A stretch of 64,000 bases of DNA from Xylanimonas allomyrinae (lineage in GTDB: Bacteria; Actinomycetota; Actinomycetes; Actinomycetales; Cellulomonadaceae), in the NCBI RefSeq assembly GCF_004135345.1, contig NZ_CP035495.1, positions 1,488,001 to 1,552,000 on the forward strand, written 5' to 3'. A model generated the notes under the pieces. The model worked only from the letters and a program-made list of their open reading frames with translations. It was not told the DNA's origin and searched no databases. Both the position numbers and the translations under genes were made by a program. Positions 9,060 through 18,077 of this stretch are shown here, one piece after another (position 1 is the stretch's first letter; every line of letters starts with the position of its first letter).

Positions 9060-10132
9060 GCGGCCGAACCGGCCAGGGCCCCGCGGGCGAGCAGGCTCTG
9101 CTCGCGAACCAGCGTGGGGCTCATCCCGGTCGCGCCGCGCACCGCGCGGCGCATGCGCGGAACGGTGCCGAAGCCCGCACGGACGGCGATCTCCTCCATG
9201 GACACGTCGGCGAGCATGGGTTCGCGCAGCAGCGCGAGCGCCCGCTCGAGCCGGGACTGGGTGATGTGCTCGGCCACGCCCACGCCGTCCTCCTCGAACA
9301 GGCGCTGGAGCGAGCGTCTCGAGATGCCGAGGTCTGCCGCGATCGAGGCGGGCGTGAGCTCAGGTGCAGCGCTGCGCTCCGCGATGTGGGCGAGCACCAG
9401 CGAGCGCTGGCGCTGACGGGTCGGAGCCAGTTCGTCGCAGCCCGGAGGCGAGCCGACGACCGACAGGAACGCCGACTGCGCGACCCGTCGCAGCGCGTCA
9501 CGGCTTGCGGCGCCGATACCGCTCTCGTCGCACCGCACCACCTCGGTGAGGGCGGCGCCGGCGACGCGAAGCATGGGGACGTTCGCAGGCCACACCATCG
9601 CGGGGGTGTCCCGCAGCACGGCAGCGAAGGGCGAGTCGTCGGCGGGGACGTCGACGTGGACGCGGCGGACGTCCGTGTCGCTCTCGTACACGTAGTCCTC
9701 CCAGCCGCGCAGCAAGGCTCCGCCGCCTGGTCCCAGGCGTACGGTCCGTCCCCCGGCGCTCAGGCTCGCCTCCCCTTCGAGAATGATGAGCAGACGGACG
9801 GTGCGGTGCGAGCGGCCGAAGTTGTCGCCCGGGCGGGGGACGACGAACGCCGTGTGCTGAGAGAAGCACACGTCCAGCGAACCGAACCGCGTCATGGCGA
9901 TCGTCATGCTGAATCGCGCCTTGTCGGCGGCGGTGGGCGCGGTCGCCCCGAAGCTCGCGAGACCCGACACCCCCACCGTTCTCATGATCGTTCGGACGCC
10001 GCGGGGAATGTCCTCCGAAATCGTTGATGGGCAAGGGCACGCGCGCGGACGAAAGGGGTGGTGCGTCCGCTGCGCCTCGGTACGGGCAAATGGCGATGTG
10101 TGCAGTGCGTCTACTGCATGTTTGGCAGTCAC
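9056..10132 (-). CDS. AraC-family transcriptional regulator of pilus locus 1
   Basis: About 358 residues: an N-terminal AraC-binding-like ligand/dimerisation domain (cupin-like, with GDNFG and [18 protein letters not shown]), then a C-terminal AraC/XylS double helix-turn-helix ([20 protein letters not shown] and [20 protein letters not shown]). I chose GTG 10132 over ATG 9985 because protein similarity to the second AraC-type protein (13300-14367) continues upstream of that ATG ([13 protein letters not shown] against STLEADLP.GVRTI), and both then begin Val-Thr. It is divergent from the first pilin gene and probably controls it. The inducer is unknown; no strong ribosome site is seen at the chosen start. 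Confidence 0.82.
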   Translation of the reverse strand: MTAKHAVDALHTSPFARTEAQRTHHPFRPRACPCPSTISEDIPRGVRTIMRTVGVSGLASFGATAPTAADKARFSMTIAMTRFGSLDVCFSQHTAFVVPRPGDNFGRSHRTVRLLIILEGEASLSAGGRTVRLGPGGGALLRGWEDYVYESDTDVRRVHVDVPADDSPFAAVLRDTPAMVWPANVPMLRVAGAALTEVVRCDESGIGAASRDALRRVAQSAFLSVVGSPPGCDELAPTRQRQRSLVLAHIAERSAAPELTPASIAADLGISRRSLQRLFEEDGVGVAEHITQSRLERALALLREPMLADVSMEEIAVRAGFGTVPRMRRAVRGATGMSPTLVREQSLLARGALAGSAA

Positions 10133-10614
10133 AGAATGTGATTGTCGCGGGTCGAACGCCTCGTGTCGCGCGCTGATTCTTCGGTGGCCACGAAATGGCA
10201 CCGGTCTGGCGCGATTCAGCATCGGCCCCTGCACGCCGGGCCAAGAGGTCCGCGAGCCATTCCGGCTTAATGGCCTGCGACAACGCGGACGTCTCGCCGG
10301 AAACACCCGCCATGGCGCCGTCCGCGACGCTCTTCGAGAACGATATTCGAGATCTTCGACACGTCCAGACTTTCCCTTGCCCCGGAAGGACGACGGGGCC
10401 CGCCGAGGAGACGGAGGACACCCGTGATGCGACACCGGACTGCGGCCCGCCCGGTTCGTGGCTGCACACCGAGCCTCACTCCCGCTCGGCGACGCACCAT
10501 CGCTCGCCGCTGCGCGAGAGCGTCCCGACCCTGACCGAAGGAGGCCGACACGTGAGCGCTCCGGCGTGAACACGTCCTGCAGCGGGCAACCCTGAAAGCC
10601 GAATGGAGAAAGCA
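10133..10614. promoter_or_regulatory. Long divergent intergenic region upstream of pilus locus 1
   Basis: This 482-base stretch separates the AraC-type gene from the first pilin gene and is less GC-rich than its surroundings, especially 10135-10370. I find no credible full gene in either direction. Near its 3' end a strong ribosome site (GAAGGAGG, 10538-10545) precedes a five-codon open frame, GTG AGC GCT CCG GCG TGA (10552-10569), encoding VSAPA. The pilin's own start follows 45 bases later with GGAGAA. It may be a long untranslated leader with a minicistron, or the remains of a lost tip-protein gene such as the one present in locus 2. Confidence 0.5.
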
Positions 10615-12083
10615 GTGAAGACACGAGTCCGTGACGGCGCGCTGCGCGCCGTCGGCATCACCTTGGCCGCGGCGCTGTGCGCGCTCGGCGGCGCGGCCGG
10701 CACGGCCAGCGCGGCCGACGACAACACGCCCCCCAGCGCGGCCGCGCTCAACCTGATCGACCCGAACGCCATGGGTTCGATCACGATCCACAAGTTCGAG
10801 TACCCCGACACGCTCCCGGACGTGCCGGCCGACGGCATGGAACACACCGTCGACGGCCTCACGCCGCTCGCGAAGGTCACGTTCACCGTCGAAAAGGTCG
10901 ATGGCTACGACCTGACCACGAACAAGGGCTGGACCGACCTGGCCGGACTGGACGTCGACGCTGCCAAGGGCAAGGTCACCGGGACGCCACTCGCCGTCAC
11001 GACCAACGACGAAGGCATCGCCAAGGCCTCCGGTCTCGCCGTCGGCCTCTACCTCGTCACCGAGACGGGCTACCCGGCAGGCGCCACCCCGGTGGAGCCA
11101 TTCCTGATCACCGTTCCTCTCACCAACCCGGACGTGAGGAACACGTGGGTCTATGACGTCCACGTCTACCCCAAGAACCCCATCACCACGGCAAAGAAGA
11201 CCGTGGAGGACCAGAAGGCCGTCAAGCTTGGCGACACCGTGACCTGGACCATTCTCGGAGACATTCCCGACGCCGGTTCCATCGACGGGTACAGGGTCGT
11301 CGACAACCTCGACGGAAGGCTCACCTACAGCGGCGCGGCCGTGACCTTGACCAATGACGCTACGCTCGCCGCGTCCGATTACACGATCTCGCACGACCCG
11401 ACCACCAACATCGTCACCGTGACGTTCACGGACACCGGGCTCAAGGTGCTCGACGCGAACTCCAAGGCGCAGGTCAAGGTCGTCATCACGTCCTCCGCTA
11501 ACGCGGTGGGCGAGATTCCGAACACTGCGCTGATCTACCCGAACGCCGCAAGCTTCGGCATCGACAGCGGCAAGGAAGGTGGCCCGACCACCACTCCCCC
11601 GTCGAGACCAAGTTCGGCAACGTGACGATTCACAAGGTCGCGCAGGGCTCGAACAAGAACCTCGCCGACGCCACCTTCGGCATCTACCTCACCGAGGAGG
11701 CCGCCCTCGCCGGCGGCACTCCCATCCAGGAGCAGACGACCGGCGCCGACGGCGTGGCAACCTTCACGGGGCTGCGCTACAGCGGGTTCGCCAACGGCAC
11801 GACGGTGGTGGACACCGCCGCCGACTACCAGTGGTACTGGATCGCCGAGCTCAAGTCCCCCGACGGCTACGAGCTGCTCGCGAAGCCGATCCAGGTCGAC
11901 GTCACGGGGACCGACACGGACATCGACCTGACGGTCGAGAACGTCCCGAGCAACGGCGGGTTCTCGCTCCCGCTGACAGGTGGCACCGGCACCGTCGTCC
12001 TCAGCGCGGCCGGCGCGCTCCTGCTCGCGGGAGCCGTGCTCCTCGTCGTCCGGCACCGCCGCCGTGAGGTCGTCGAGGACTGA
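10615..12083 (+). pseudogene. Sortase-anchored major pilin 1 (SpaA/FimA type), interrupted by a one-base frameshift
   Basis: This is a fimbrial shaft subunit. Parts in order: signal peptide (about 1-33, ending TASA), first Ig-like domain with E-box-like YLVTETGYP (about 146-154), pilin motif WVYDVHVYPKN with the polymerising Lys187, isopeptide D2-type domain, SpaA-like domain with an E-box-like stretch (YWIAELKSPDGY), LPLTG sorting signal, hydrophobic helix and RHRRR tail. The frame breaks in a C5 run at 11596-11600. One added C gives PPVETKFGNV and a continuous 489-residue protein, matching the paralogue at 16567-18015. GTG 10615 is preferred because GGAG sits just upstream and the second pilin has the same arrangement. 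Confidence 0.9.
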
Positions 12084-12125
12084 GTTGTCTCCCCATGTCC
12101 GGGCCCCCGGCTCGGGCGTGCACGC

Positions 12126-12161
12126 AGGTGCGGGGAACGGGACCACCCGTTCCCCGCACCT
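12126..12161 (+). terminator. Hairpin between pilin 1 and sortase 1
   Basis: A perfect 15-bp stem (AGGTGCGGGGAACGG, 12126-12140, with CCGTTCCCCGCACCT, 12147-12161) encloses a 6-base loop, 42 bases after the pilin stop. The inner 14 bp of each arm are identical to the hairpin at 18028-18058 in the second locus. It probably limits read-through into the sortase gene, so that shaft pilin is made in excess. Confidence 0.8.
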
Positions 12162-12177
12162 TCCGCCCGCGGCGCGC

Positions 12178-13233
12178 GTGCCGTCCGCCCCGCTCCCGCC
12201 CCCCTCCGAAGCCGTCCCGCCGCTGGTACGGCGCACACGACGCTCCGCGGCGCGCCGTGCCGGCCTGCGACTCGTGGGCGTCCTCACCGTCGCGAGCGTC
12301 GGCATCGGGATCCTGCTGTACCCCAGCGCGGCACGCTGGTTCGCGGCCCGCGCCCACGACGAGCAGGTGACCGGCTACGTCGAGGAAGTCCGCCAGCTCC
12401 CGCTCCCCCAGAAGCAGGCGGCGCTCACGAGCGCACGCGAGTACAACCAGAGCCTCCCCGGCGTCCCGCTCGGTGACCCGTACCGGTTCCCGCCGGGCAT
12501 GGACCGCACCGCGGCCGGCGTCGCCACGTACCTCGACCAGCTCGGCCTGACACCGGTCCTCGGCCGCGTCAGGATCCCCGTCATCGGGGTGGATCTGCCG
12601 ATCTACCACGGCACCTCCGAGCAGACGCTCTCGCTCGGCGTCGGTCACCTGTTCGGGTCGTCGTTGCCCGTCGGCGGCGAAGGCACGCACGCCGTCCTGA
12701 CGGGGCACTCGGGGCTCGTCGACGCCACGATGTTCGACGGCCTGCACGACCTGAAGATCGGCGATCGCTTCACCATCGTCGTCCTCGACGAGGTCCTCAC
12801 CTACCAGGTCGACCAGATTCTCACCGTCGAGCCCAGCGACACCGAGCCGCTCCGGCCCACCCCGGGCAAGGACTACGTCACCCTCGTCACCTGCACGCCC
12901 ATCGGCGTGAACTCCCATCGGCTGCTCGTGCGCGGCATCCGCGTCCCGACCACGGCGAAGGACGCCTCCACCACGACCGTTCCCGGGACGGGTCAGAGCG
13001 CAGGGTTCCCCTGGTGGGCGCTCGGGATGCTCGCCGCTCCCTCGGCGGCCGCCGTCGGCATGCGCGCCCCGAAGGCCACACGGCACCGCACCGATCGGCG
13101 CCGCACCGTCCGGCGCCGCACGCGACGCGGACCGCGCCGTCCGGTCAGGCACGGTCGCCGTCACGCGGTCCGGCGCGTCCCCCGCGCGGCTCGGCGCACG
13201 GTCGGCACGACCCGCCGACGACGGCGCGGCTGA
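12178..13233 (+). CDS. Class C (pilus-polymerising) sortase 1
   Basis: This is a transpeptidase that links pilin subunits through the YPKN lysine and LPLTG motif. It has a transmembrane helix near 33-50, the lid segment GDPYRF (99-104), catalytic His177 in VLTGHSGL, Cys239 in TLVTCTP and Arg248 in NSHRLL, then a second hydrophobic segment (FPWWALGML). The last ~55 residues are extremely Arg-rich, which is unusual and absent from sortase 2. The start is uncertain: GTG 12178 puts the gene after the hairpin but has no clear ribosome site; TTG 12085, with GAGG upstream, would put the hairpin inside the coding region. Confidence 0.88.
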   Translation: MPSAPLPPPSEAVPPLVRRTRRSAARRAGLRLVGVLTVASVGIGILLYPSAARWFAARAHDEQVTGYVEEVRQLPLPQKQAALTSAREYNQSLPGVPLGDPYRFPPGMDRTAAGVATYLDQLGLTPVLGRVRIPVIGVDLPIYHGTSEQTLSLGVGHLFGSSLPVGGEGTHAVLTGHSGLVDATMFDGLHDLKIGDRFTIVVLDEVLTYQVDQILTVEPSDTEPLRPTPGKDYVTLVTCTPIGVNSHRLLVRGIRVPTTAKDASTTTVPGTGQSAGFPWWALGMLAAPSAAAVGMRAPKATRHRTDRRRTVRRRTRRGPRRPVRHGRRHAVRRVPRAARRTVGTTRRRRRG

Positions 13234-13299
13234 CCGCACCTCGCAGCCCGCACGCACCTCACGGCCCGCGGCCTGCGCGGGCCTCGGCACGGCCGCCGG

Positions 13300-14367
13300 T
13301 CAGCCGCGCGCGGCGCCTGCCGCGACGCGGACACCAGCCGCGGACCGCTCCCGAACATCGGACGGGCACATCCCCGTGGCCAGGCGCACCGCCCTGCGCA
13401 TCCGGGGAACGGACCCGAAGCCCGACAACGCGGCGACCTCCTCCATCGGAAGGTCGATGTACGGGTCGCGCAGCAGCGCGAGCGCATGCTCGAGCCGGGC
13501 CGCGGCAATGTGCTCGGCGACGCCCATCGCCTCCGACTCGAAGAGTCGCTGCAGCGACCGCTTCGACATCCCGAGGCCCTCGGCGACGGAGAGCAGCGTG
13601 AGGTCGTTCGAGGCGTGGTGCTCGGCGATGTAGGCAAGCACCTGAGTCCGGTGCCGCTGGCGCGCGGGCGCGGGAACACCGCCCCGCGGCGGCGCCGCCA
13701 GCACCGAGAGCAGGATGGCTTGCACGAGGCGGCGCAGGGCGTCGCGCTCCACTGCGCGAGCCTCACCCGTGTCACGCCGCACCACCTCGGCGAGGGCCGC
13801 TCCCGCGGCCCGCAGCACCGGCGTGTCCTGCCCCCACACGAGGGCGGGAACGTCACGCAGCGCGGCGGCGAAGGGCGGCTCGTCGGCCGCGAGGTCGACG
13901 TGGACCCGGCTCACATCGCTCGTGCTCTCGTACACGTACTCGTCCCAGCCGTGCAGCAGAGCACCGCCGCCGGGTCCGATCCGCACGGTTCGGCCACCCG
14001 CGCTCACCGTGACCTCGCCCTCCACCACGAAGAGCATCCGCACCGCGCGATACGCATGACCGAAGTTGTCGCCCTGCCGGGGCACGATCACGGCGGTGTG
14101 TCGCGTGTGCCCGATGTCGACCCTGTCGAGCCGCGAGACCGCGAGCGTCAACCGGAACGCCGTCCGCTCGGCAGGCGTGTGCGCCGTGCCACCGATGCGC
14201 GCGAGCCCCGAGACGCCGCTGATCCGCAGGATCGTCCGGACGCCGAGAGGGAGGTCGGCCTCAAGGGTCGACGGCGTGGGCTGCGGGAGCAGCGGACCCT
14301 GCGGCCATTCCTGTTCGGTGGCCGTCGTGGCGGCGATCTGAGGGTCGAGCACGTCATTCAGCGTCAC
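13300..14367 (-). CDS. AraC-family transcriptional regulator of pilus locus 2
   Basis: A 355-residue paralogue of the regulator at 9056-10132, matching it along its whole length (for example GDNFGHAYRAVRMLFVVEGE and the HTH stretch [20 protein letters not shown]). It has the same two domains: ligand/dimerisation cupin-like region, then AraC-type double helix-turn-helix. Its stop lies only 67 bases from the sortase 1 stop, convergent with it. It is divergent from the tip adhesin gene at 14666. GTG 14367 (Val-Thr) is chosen to match the first paralogue; GTG 14433 is an alternative. Having one dedicated AraC-type regulator per pilus locus suggests the two pili answer to different signals. Confidence 0.85.
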   Translation of the reverse strand: MTLNDVLDPQIAATTATEQEWPQGPLLPQPTPSTLEADLPLGVRTILRISGVSGLARIGGTAHTPAERTAFRLTLAVSRLDRVDIGHTRHTAVIVPRQGDNFGHAYRAVRMLFVVEGEVTVSAGGRTVRIGPGGGALLHGWDEYVYESTSDVSRVHVDLAADEPPFAAALRDVPALVWGQDTPVLRAAGAALAEVVRRDTGEARAVERDALRRLVQAILLSVLAAPPRGGVPAPARQRHRTQVLAYIAEHHASNDLTLLSVAEGLGMSKRSLQRLFESEAMGVAEHIAAARLEHALALLRDPYIDLPMEEVAALSGFGSVPRMRRAVRLATGMCPSDVRERSAAGVRVAAGAARG

Positions 14368-14665
14368 ATCGGTGGCACCAGATCGAGGTTCGATGGCGTG
14401 CGACGCGCACTCAGCTGGCGCACGAACGAACACCGATTGGCGCGTTCACGTTCACCCCGCTGGCGTCGCGACGGACGGACAGACCTCAGAATGCGCCCTG
14501 ACCTGGGCATTCACCGCCACTCGGGGCAAATGTTGCCTCGCACATGTCTTGTCAAGGCCAGAAGCGCGCCACAGGCGCGAACGACATGACCTGACACTCG
14601 CCGCGTCGGAGTGCTTCGCAGTGCGCGGAGCAACGAAGTGGCGACGTGAAAGGAGCGGGTGAGAG

Positions 14666-16507
14666 ATGAGGCCCAGAACCCCCACACCGAGGAGAGGGCG
14701 CGGGTACGCCCGTCGAGCCCTGTGCTCCGCGGCCGCGGCTCTTGCGCTCGTGGCGCTCGCCACCGGACCGGTCATCCCCGCCTCGGCCGCCGCGGAGATC
14801 CCCAACGCGATCACATCGATCCAGGTCGTGCCGTCCACACCCAGTCCGGGCGATGAGATCCGGCTCGACCTGACGTGGGCGGTGCCCGACACCGCGCGGG
14901 AAGGCGACACCTTCTCACTGACGCTCCCGGGTCTCCTCACGCAGATCACGTCGGAGTTCGACCTGAGGGACGACGACAACAACCTCGTCGCGTACGCAAC
15001 GGTGACGCAGGGCACCGTCACCTTCACCCTCACCGACTTCGTCAACACGCAACACAACGTGCATGGTTCCGCCTACTTCTGGGCGGGGATCTCCTGGGAG
15101 GCGACCCCCGGACAGACGATCACCCTCGAGTACGGCGTCGGGTCCACTGTGATCACCGTGGGCGAGGCAACGGGCGGCGACCCAGGACCGGTCGAGCCCA
15201 CGCTCACCAAGGGAGGCTGGTGGTGGGGACTGAAGCCCAACGGCGAAGAGGAATGGGGCGTCGAGGGCGATTACATCGGCTACGCCATCACGACACCACC
15301 CGGACCGTTCGAAAAGATCGAGATCGTCGACAACCTCGGAGACGGGCAGGAGTACGTCTGCGACGCCCAGCTAGCCCCTGAGGTTCTGCTCTGGGATGTC
15401 GACGAGAACGGCGGACTGACCAACGGGAGAGAGAAGGCCGCGACGATCGCCTGCTCTGCGGACGCGCTGACCGTCATGTTCACGGATGTCCCGGAGGGCA
15501 CGCTCGCAGTGCTGAACTACAAGGTGCGTGTCACGGACAAGAGTCTCAAGAAATACACCAACGGCGCCACGGTGACCATCGATTCGCGGGAGGAAGAAAC
15601 CTCGGCGGAGGTCGTCCGGAAGGGTGCCGGCGGCTCCGGCACAGGCGAGACGCCTGACACGCCGACGGTCACCGTCGTCAAGTCCGCCAGCCCAGCGAGC
15701 GGCACCACCGTGACCAAGGGTCAGGTCGTGACCTACTCCCTCGCGTTCGACCACACCGGCACCGGGCCGGCGGACGTGGACTTCACGGACGACCTGACAG
15801 ATGTGCTCGACGACGCGACGTTCGTGCGGATCGAGAACGCCGGCGGCCTGACCGTGAGCGGCCCGACCGACGGACGCCTGAGCATCACGGGCTCGCTCGC
15901 CGCTGACACGACCGTCGTCTACTCGGTCCAGGTCAAGCCCGACGGTCGCGGAGACAACGTGCTGCGCAATGCCGTCTTCAAGGGCGACACGCCTGAGGGC
16001 CCCGGTACCGAGCACCCCGTGCGCTACCTGTACGTCCAGAAGACCGACGGGACGAATCCCCTCGGCGGTGGTGTTCAGTTCGCGCTGCGGGCCGAGCTGG
16101 ACGGCGAGCCGGGGCCGATCGTCGCGCTCGACGCCGTCGACGAGACCGGCCTGTTCGTCACCGGCGCGATCGAGCCCGGCACCTACCTCCTCGAGGAGCA
16201 GCGCGCGCCCGACGGGTACCAGCTCCTGGCCACCCCCGTGCGGTTCCACGTCGCCGCCGACGGTGCGATCACGCTGGACGACGCCGAGGCAGACGGCGGA
16301 CGCGTCACCGTGTCCACCCACGGGGACGGCATGAACGTGCTGTCGGTCGCCGACGTCAAGGCACCCGCGCTGCCGCTGACGGGCGGCTCCGGACCGCTCG
16401 CGTACTGGCTGTGCGGAAGCGCCCTCGTCGCCGCGGCCACGTCCCTCGCGGTCCGTCGCCGCACACACCCGGCGGCGCCTTCGATCTCGGCGGAGGCACG
16501 TCGATGA
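14666..16507 (+). CDS. LPxTG-anchored pilus tip / adhesin protein with SpaA-like domain
   Basis: This 613-residue surface protein has a signal peptide (about 1-43, ending PASAAA), then two beta-rich N-terminal domains resembling collagen-binding/adhesion folds (about 44-315) and a DUF11-like or isopeptide domain (TVTVVKSASPASGTTVTKG onward, about 330-450). A SpaA prealbumin-like domain (VQKTDGTNPLGGG with E-box YLLEEQRAPDGY) follows, then LPLTG at 569-573, a hydrophobic helix and an Arg-rich tail. It lacks the YPKN pilin motif, so it is likely the tip or minor adhesin rather than the shaft. AGGAG lies about 11 bases before the ATG. Its stop is 59 bases before the pilin 2 start, in the same operon. 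The ligand cannot be inferred. Confidence 0.85.
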   Translation: MRPRTPTPRRGRGYARRALCSAAAALALVALATGPVIPASAAAEIPNAITSIQVVPSTPSPGDEIRLDLTWAVPDTAREGDTFSLTLPGLLTQITSEFDLRDDDNNLVAYATVTQGTVTFTLTDFVNTQHNVHGSAYFWAGISWEATPGQTITLEYGVGSTVITVGEATGGDPGPVEPTLTKGGWWWGLKPNGEEEWGVEGDYIGYAITTPPGPFEKIEIVDNLGDGQEYVCDAQLAPEVLLWDVDENGGLTNGREKAATIACSADALTVMFTDVPEGTLAVLNYKVRVTDKSLKKYTNGATVTIDSREEETSAEVVRKGAGGSGTGETPDTPTVTVVKSASPASGTTVTKGQVVTYSLAFDHTGTGPADVDFTDDLTDVLDDATFVRIENAGGLTVSGPTDGRLSITGSLAADTTVVYSVQVKPDGRGDNVLRNAVFKGDTPEGPGTEHPVRYLYVQKTDGTNPLGGGVQFALRAELDGEPGPIVALDAVDETGLFVTGAIEPGTYLLEEQRAPDGYQLLATPVRFHVAADGAITLDDAEADGGRVTVSTHGDGMNVLSVADVKAPALPLTGGSGPLAYWLCGSALVAAATSLAVRRRTHPAAPSISAEARR

Positions 16508-16566
16508 CACCTCTTCCGACCACCAGACACCGCTCGTCCGTACTGCCCCCCAGGATGGAGAAGCAC

Positions 16567-18015
16567 GTGAGAACCACACCCTCCCGCCGTGTCCTTCGCA
16601 CCGTGGGCGCCGCGCTCGTCGCGATGCTCGCGACAGCGGGCCTCGCGAGCACCGCGCAGGCGGCCGACGACCTACCCGTGATCCCCGACGGTGCCACGGG
16701 CTCGATCACGATCCACAAGTTCGCGTACCCCGACGCTCTCCCGAACGTGCCGAACGACGGGATGCAGCACCCCGAGATCACGGGGCTCACACCGCTTGAC
16801 GCAGGCTTCACGGTCCGCAAGGTCGGAGGCTACGACCTCACCAAGAACGCCGACTGGCTCAGGCTGAAGTCGCTCACCCCGGACAACGCGAGCCAGGGCA
16901 GCCTGGGGCCCGAGCTGACGGCCGGCACGACGTCCGGTGTCGTCACGTTTGCCAACCTGTCCGTCGGCGTCTACCTGATCACCGAGACGACCTATCCCCA
17001 GGGAGCCGCTCCGGCGGCACCGTTCCTGGTCACCGTGCCGATGACGGACCCCACGACGGACGCGAGGTGGGTCTACGACATTCACGTCTACCCCAAGAAC
17101 GTGGTGTCCACGGCCACCAAGACCGTCGCGGACGCGACGGCCGCCACGTTCAAAAACCCCGTGGTATGGACGATCCTCGGCGACATCCCCGACGTCGACC
17201 CGATCGACGGCTACAAGATCGTCGACAAGCTCGACTCCGCGCTGACCTATAAGGACGTCACGGTCTCGCTGACCGGAACCGGCACACCCGCGCTCACGAC
17301 CGACGACTACACGGCCGTCTACGACCAGAGCACGCACACCGTCACCGTGACCTTCGAAGACACGGGCCTGGCGACGATCGCCAACCGTTCCACCGAGCAG
17401 GTCAAGGTCGTCATCGAAACCGAGGCCAACAAGACCGGTGAGATCCCGAACACGGCGATCGTCTACCCGAACAAGCCTTCGTTCGACATCACCCCTGGCC
17501 AGCCGGGTGGACCCATCGAAACCCCTGTGGTGGAGACCAAGTGGGGAAGCGTCTCGATCAAGAAGGTCGCGCAGGGTGGTCAGTCCGGCCTCGCCGGAGC
17601 CGAGTTCGCGCTCTACCTCAGCCAGGCGGACGCACAGGCGGGGAAGGACGCCATCGCCACCGACGTCTCCGACGTCACGACAGGGCTCGTCACCTTCACC
17701 GGGCTTCGCTACTCCGGCTGGGCCGACGGCAAGGCGGTCGGCGTCGGCGACCCGGGCTACCGGACCTACTGGCTCGCCGAGACCAAGGCGCCGGACGGTT
17801 TCGAGCTCCTCGCCCAGCCGATCGAAGTCGTGGTGAGCGACGACGACCAGGAGTTCGAGTACACGGTGGAGAACGTGCCGAGCCGAGCAGGCTTCACCCT
17901 CCCGCTGACCGGCGGCCTCGGCACCGCGACCCTCATGATCGCGGGCGTCCTGCTCGTCTCGGGCTCCTTCCTCGTGGGTGTCCGCAACCGCCGCGCCCGC
18001 ACGGCGACGGCCTGA
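16567..18015 (+). CDS. Sortase-anchored major pilin 2 (SpaA/FimA type)
   Basis: An intact 482-residue shaft pilin. It has a signal peptide (1-32, TAQA), N-terminal domain with SITIHKFAYPD, E-box YLITETTYP (136-144), pilin motif WVYDIHVYPKN with Lys177, D2-type domain, C-terminal SpaA-like domain with E-box YWLAETKAPDGF, and LPLTG at 445-449 followed by a helix and NRRAR tail. GTG 16567 follows GGAGAA; ATG 16504 (overlapping the tip stop) and ATG 16555 are upstream alternatives in frame. It is similar along its length to pilin 1 and serves as the template that exposes the frameshift there. Confidence 0.93.
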   Translation: MRTTPSRRVLRTVGAALVAMLATAGLASTAQAADDLPVIPDGATGSITIHKFAYPDALPNVPNDGMQHPEITGLTPLDAGFTVRKVGGYDLTKNADWLRLKSLTPDNASQGSLGPELTAGTTSGVVTFANLSVGVYLITETTYPQGAAPAAPFLVTVPMTDPTTDARWVYDIHVYPKNVVSTATKTVADATAATFKNPVVWTILGDIPDVDPIDGYKIVDKLDSALTYKDVTVSLTGTGTPALTTDDYTAVYDQSTHTVTVTFEDTGLATIANRSTEQVKVVIETEANKTGEIPNTAIVYPNKPSFDITPGQPGGPIETPVVETKWGSVSIKKVAQGGQSGLAGAEFALYLSQADAQAGKDAIATDVSDVTTGLVTFTGLRYSGWADGKAVGVGDPGYRTYWLAETKAPDGFELLAQPIEVVVSDDDQEFEYTVENVPSRAGFTLPLTGGLGTATLMIAGVLLVSGSFLVGVRNRRARTATA

Positions 18016-18026
18016 TACCGCCCACC

Positions 18027-18059
18027 GGGTGCGGGGAACGGTCGCCGTTCCCCGCACCC
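18027..18059 (+). terminator. Hairpin between pilin 2 and sortase 2
   Basis: A 15-bp perfect stem (GGGTGCGGGGAACGG, 18027-18041, with CCGTTCCCCGCACCC, 18045-18059) has a 3-base TCG loop and starts 12 bases after the pilin stop. Its inner 14 bp match the arms of the hairpin in locus 1. A strong ribosome site for the sortase begins 7 bases later, so it separates the two genes cleanly. Confidence 0.85.
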
Positions 18060-18077
18060 TGACCCAGGAGGCGACCG

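Noticed and set aside
10084-10118. TGCAGT-N6-ACTGCA and GGGCAAATG as AraC-type operators for pilus locus 1
   Set aside because: Comparison of the two AraC-type proteins moves the start of the first to 10132, placing both motifs inside coding sequence.
10133-10602. Decayed tip-adhesin gene upstream of pilin 1
   Set aside because: No frame gives residual SpaA, DUF11 or LPxTG sequence. The idea is kept only as a possibility in the region description.
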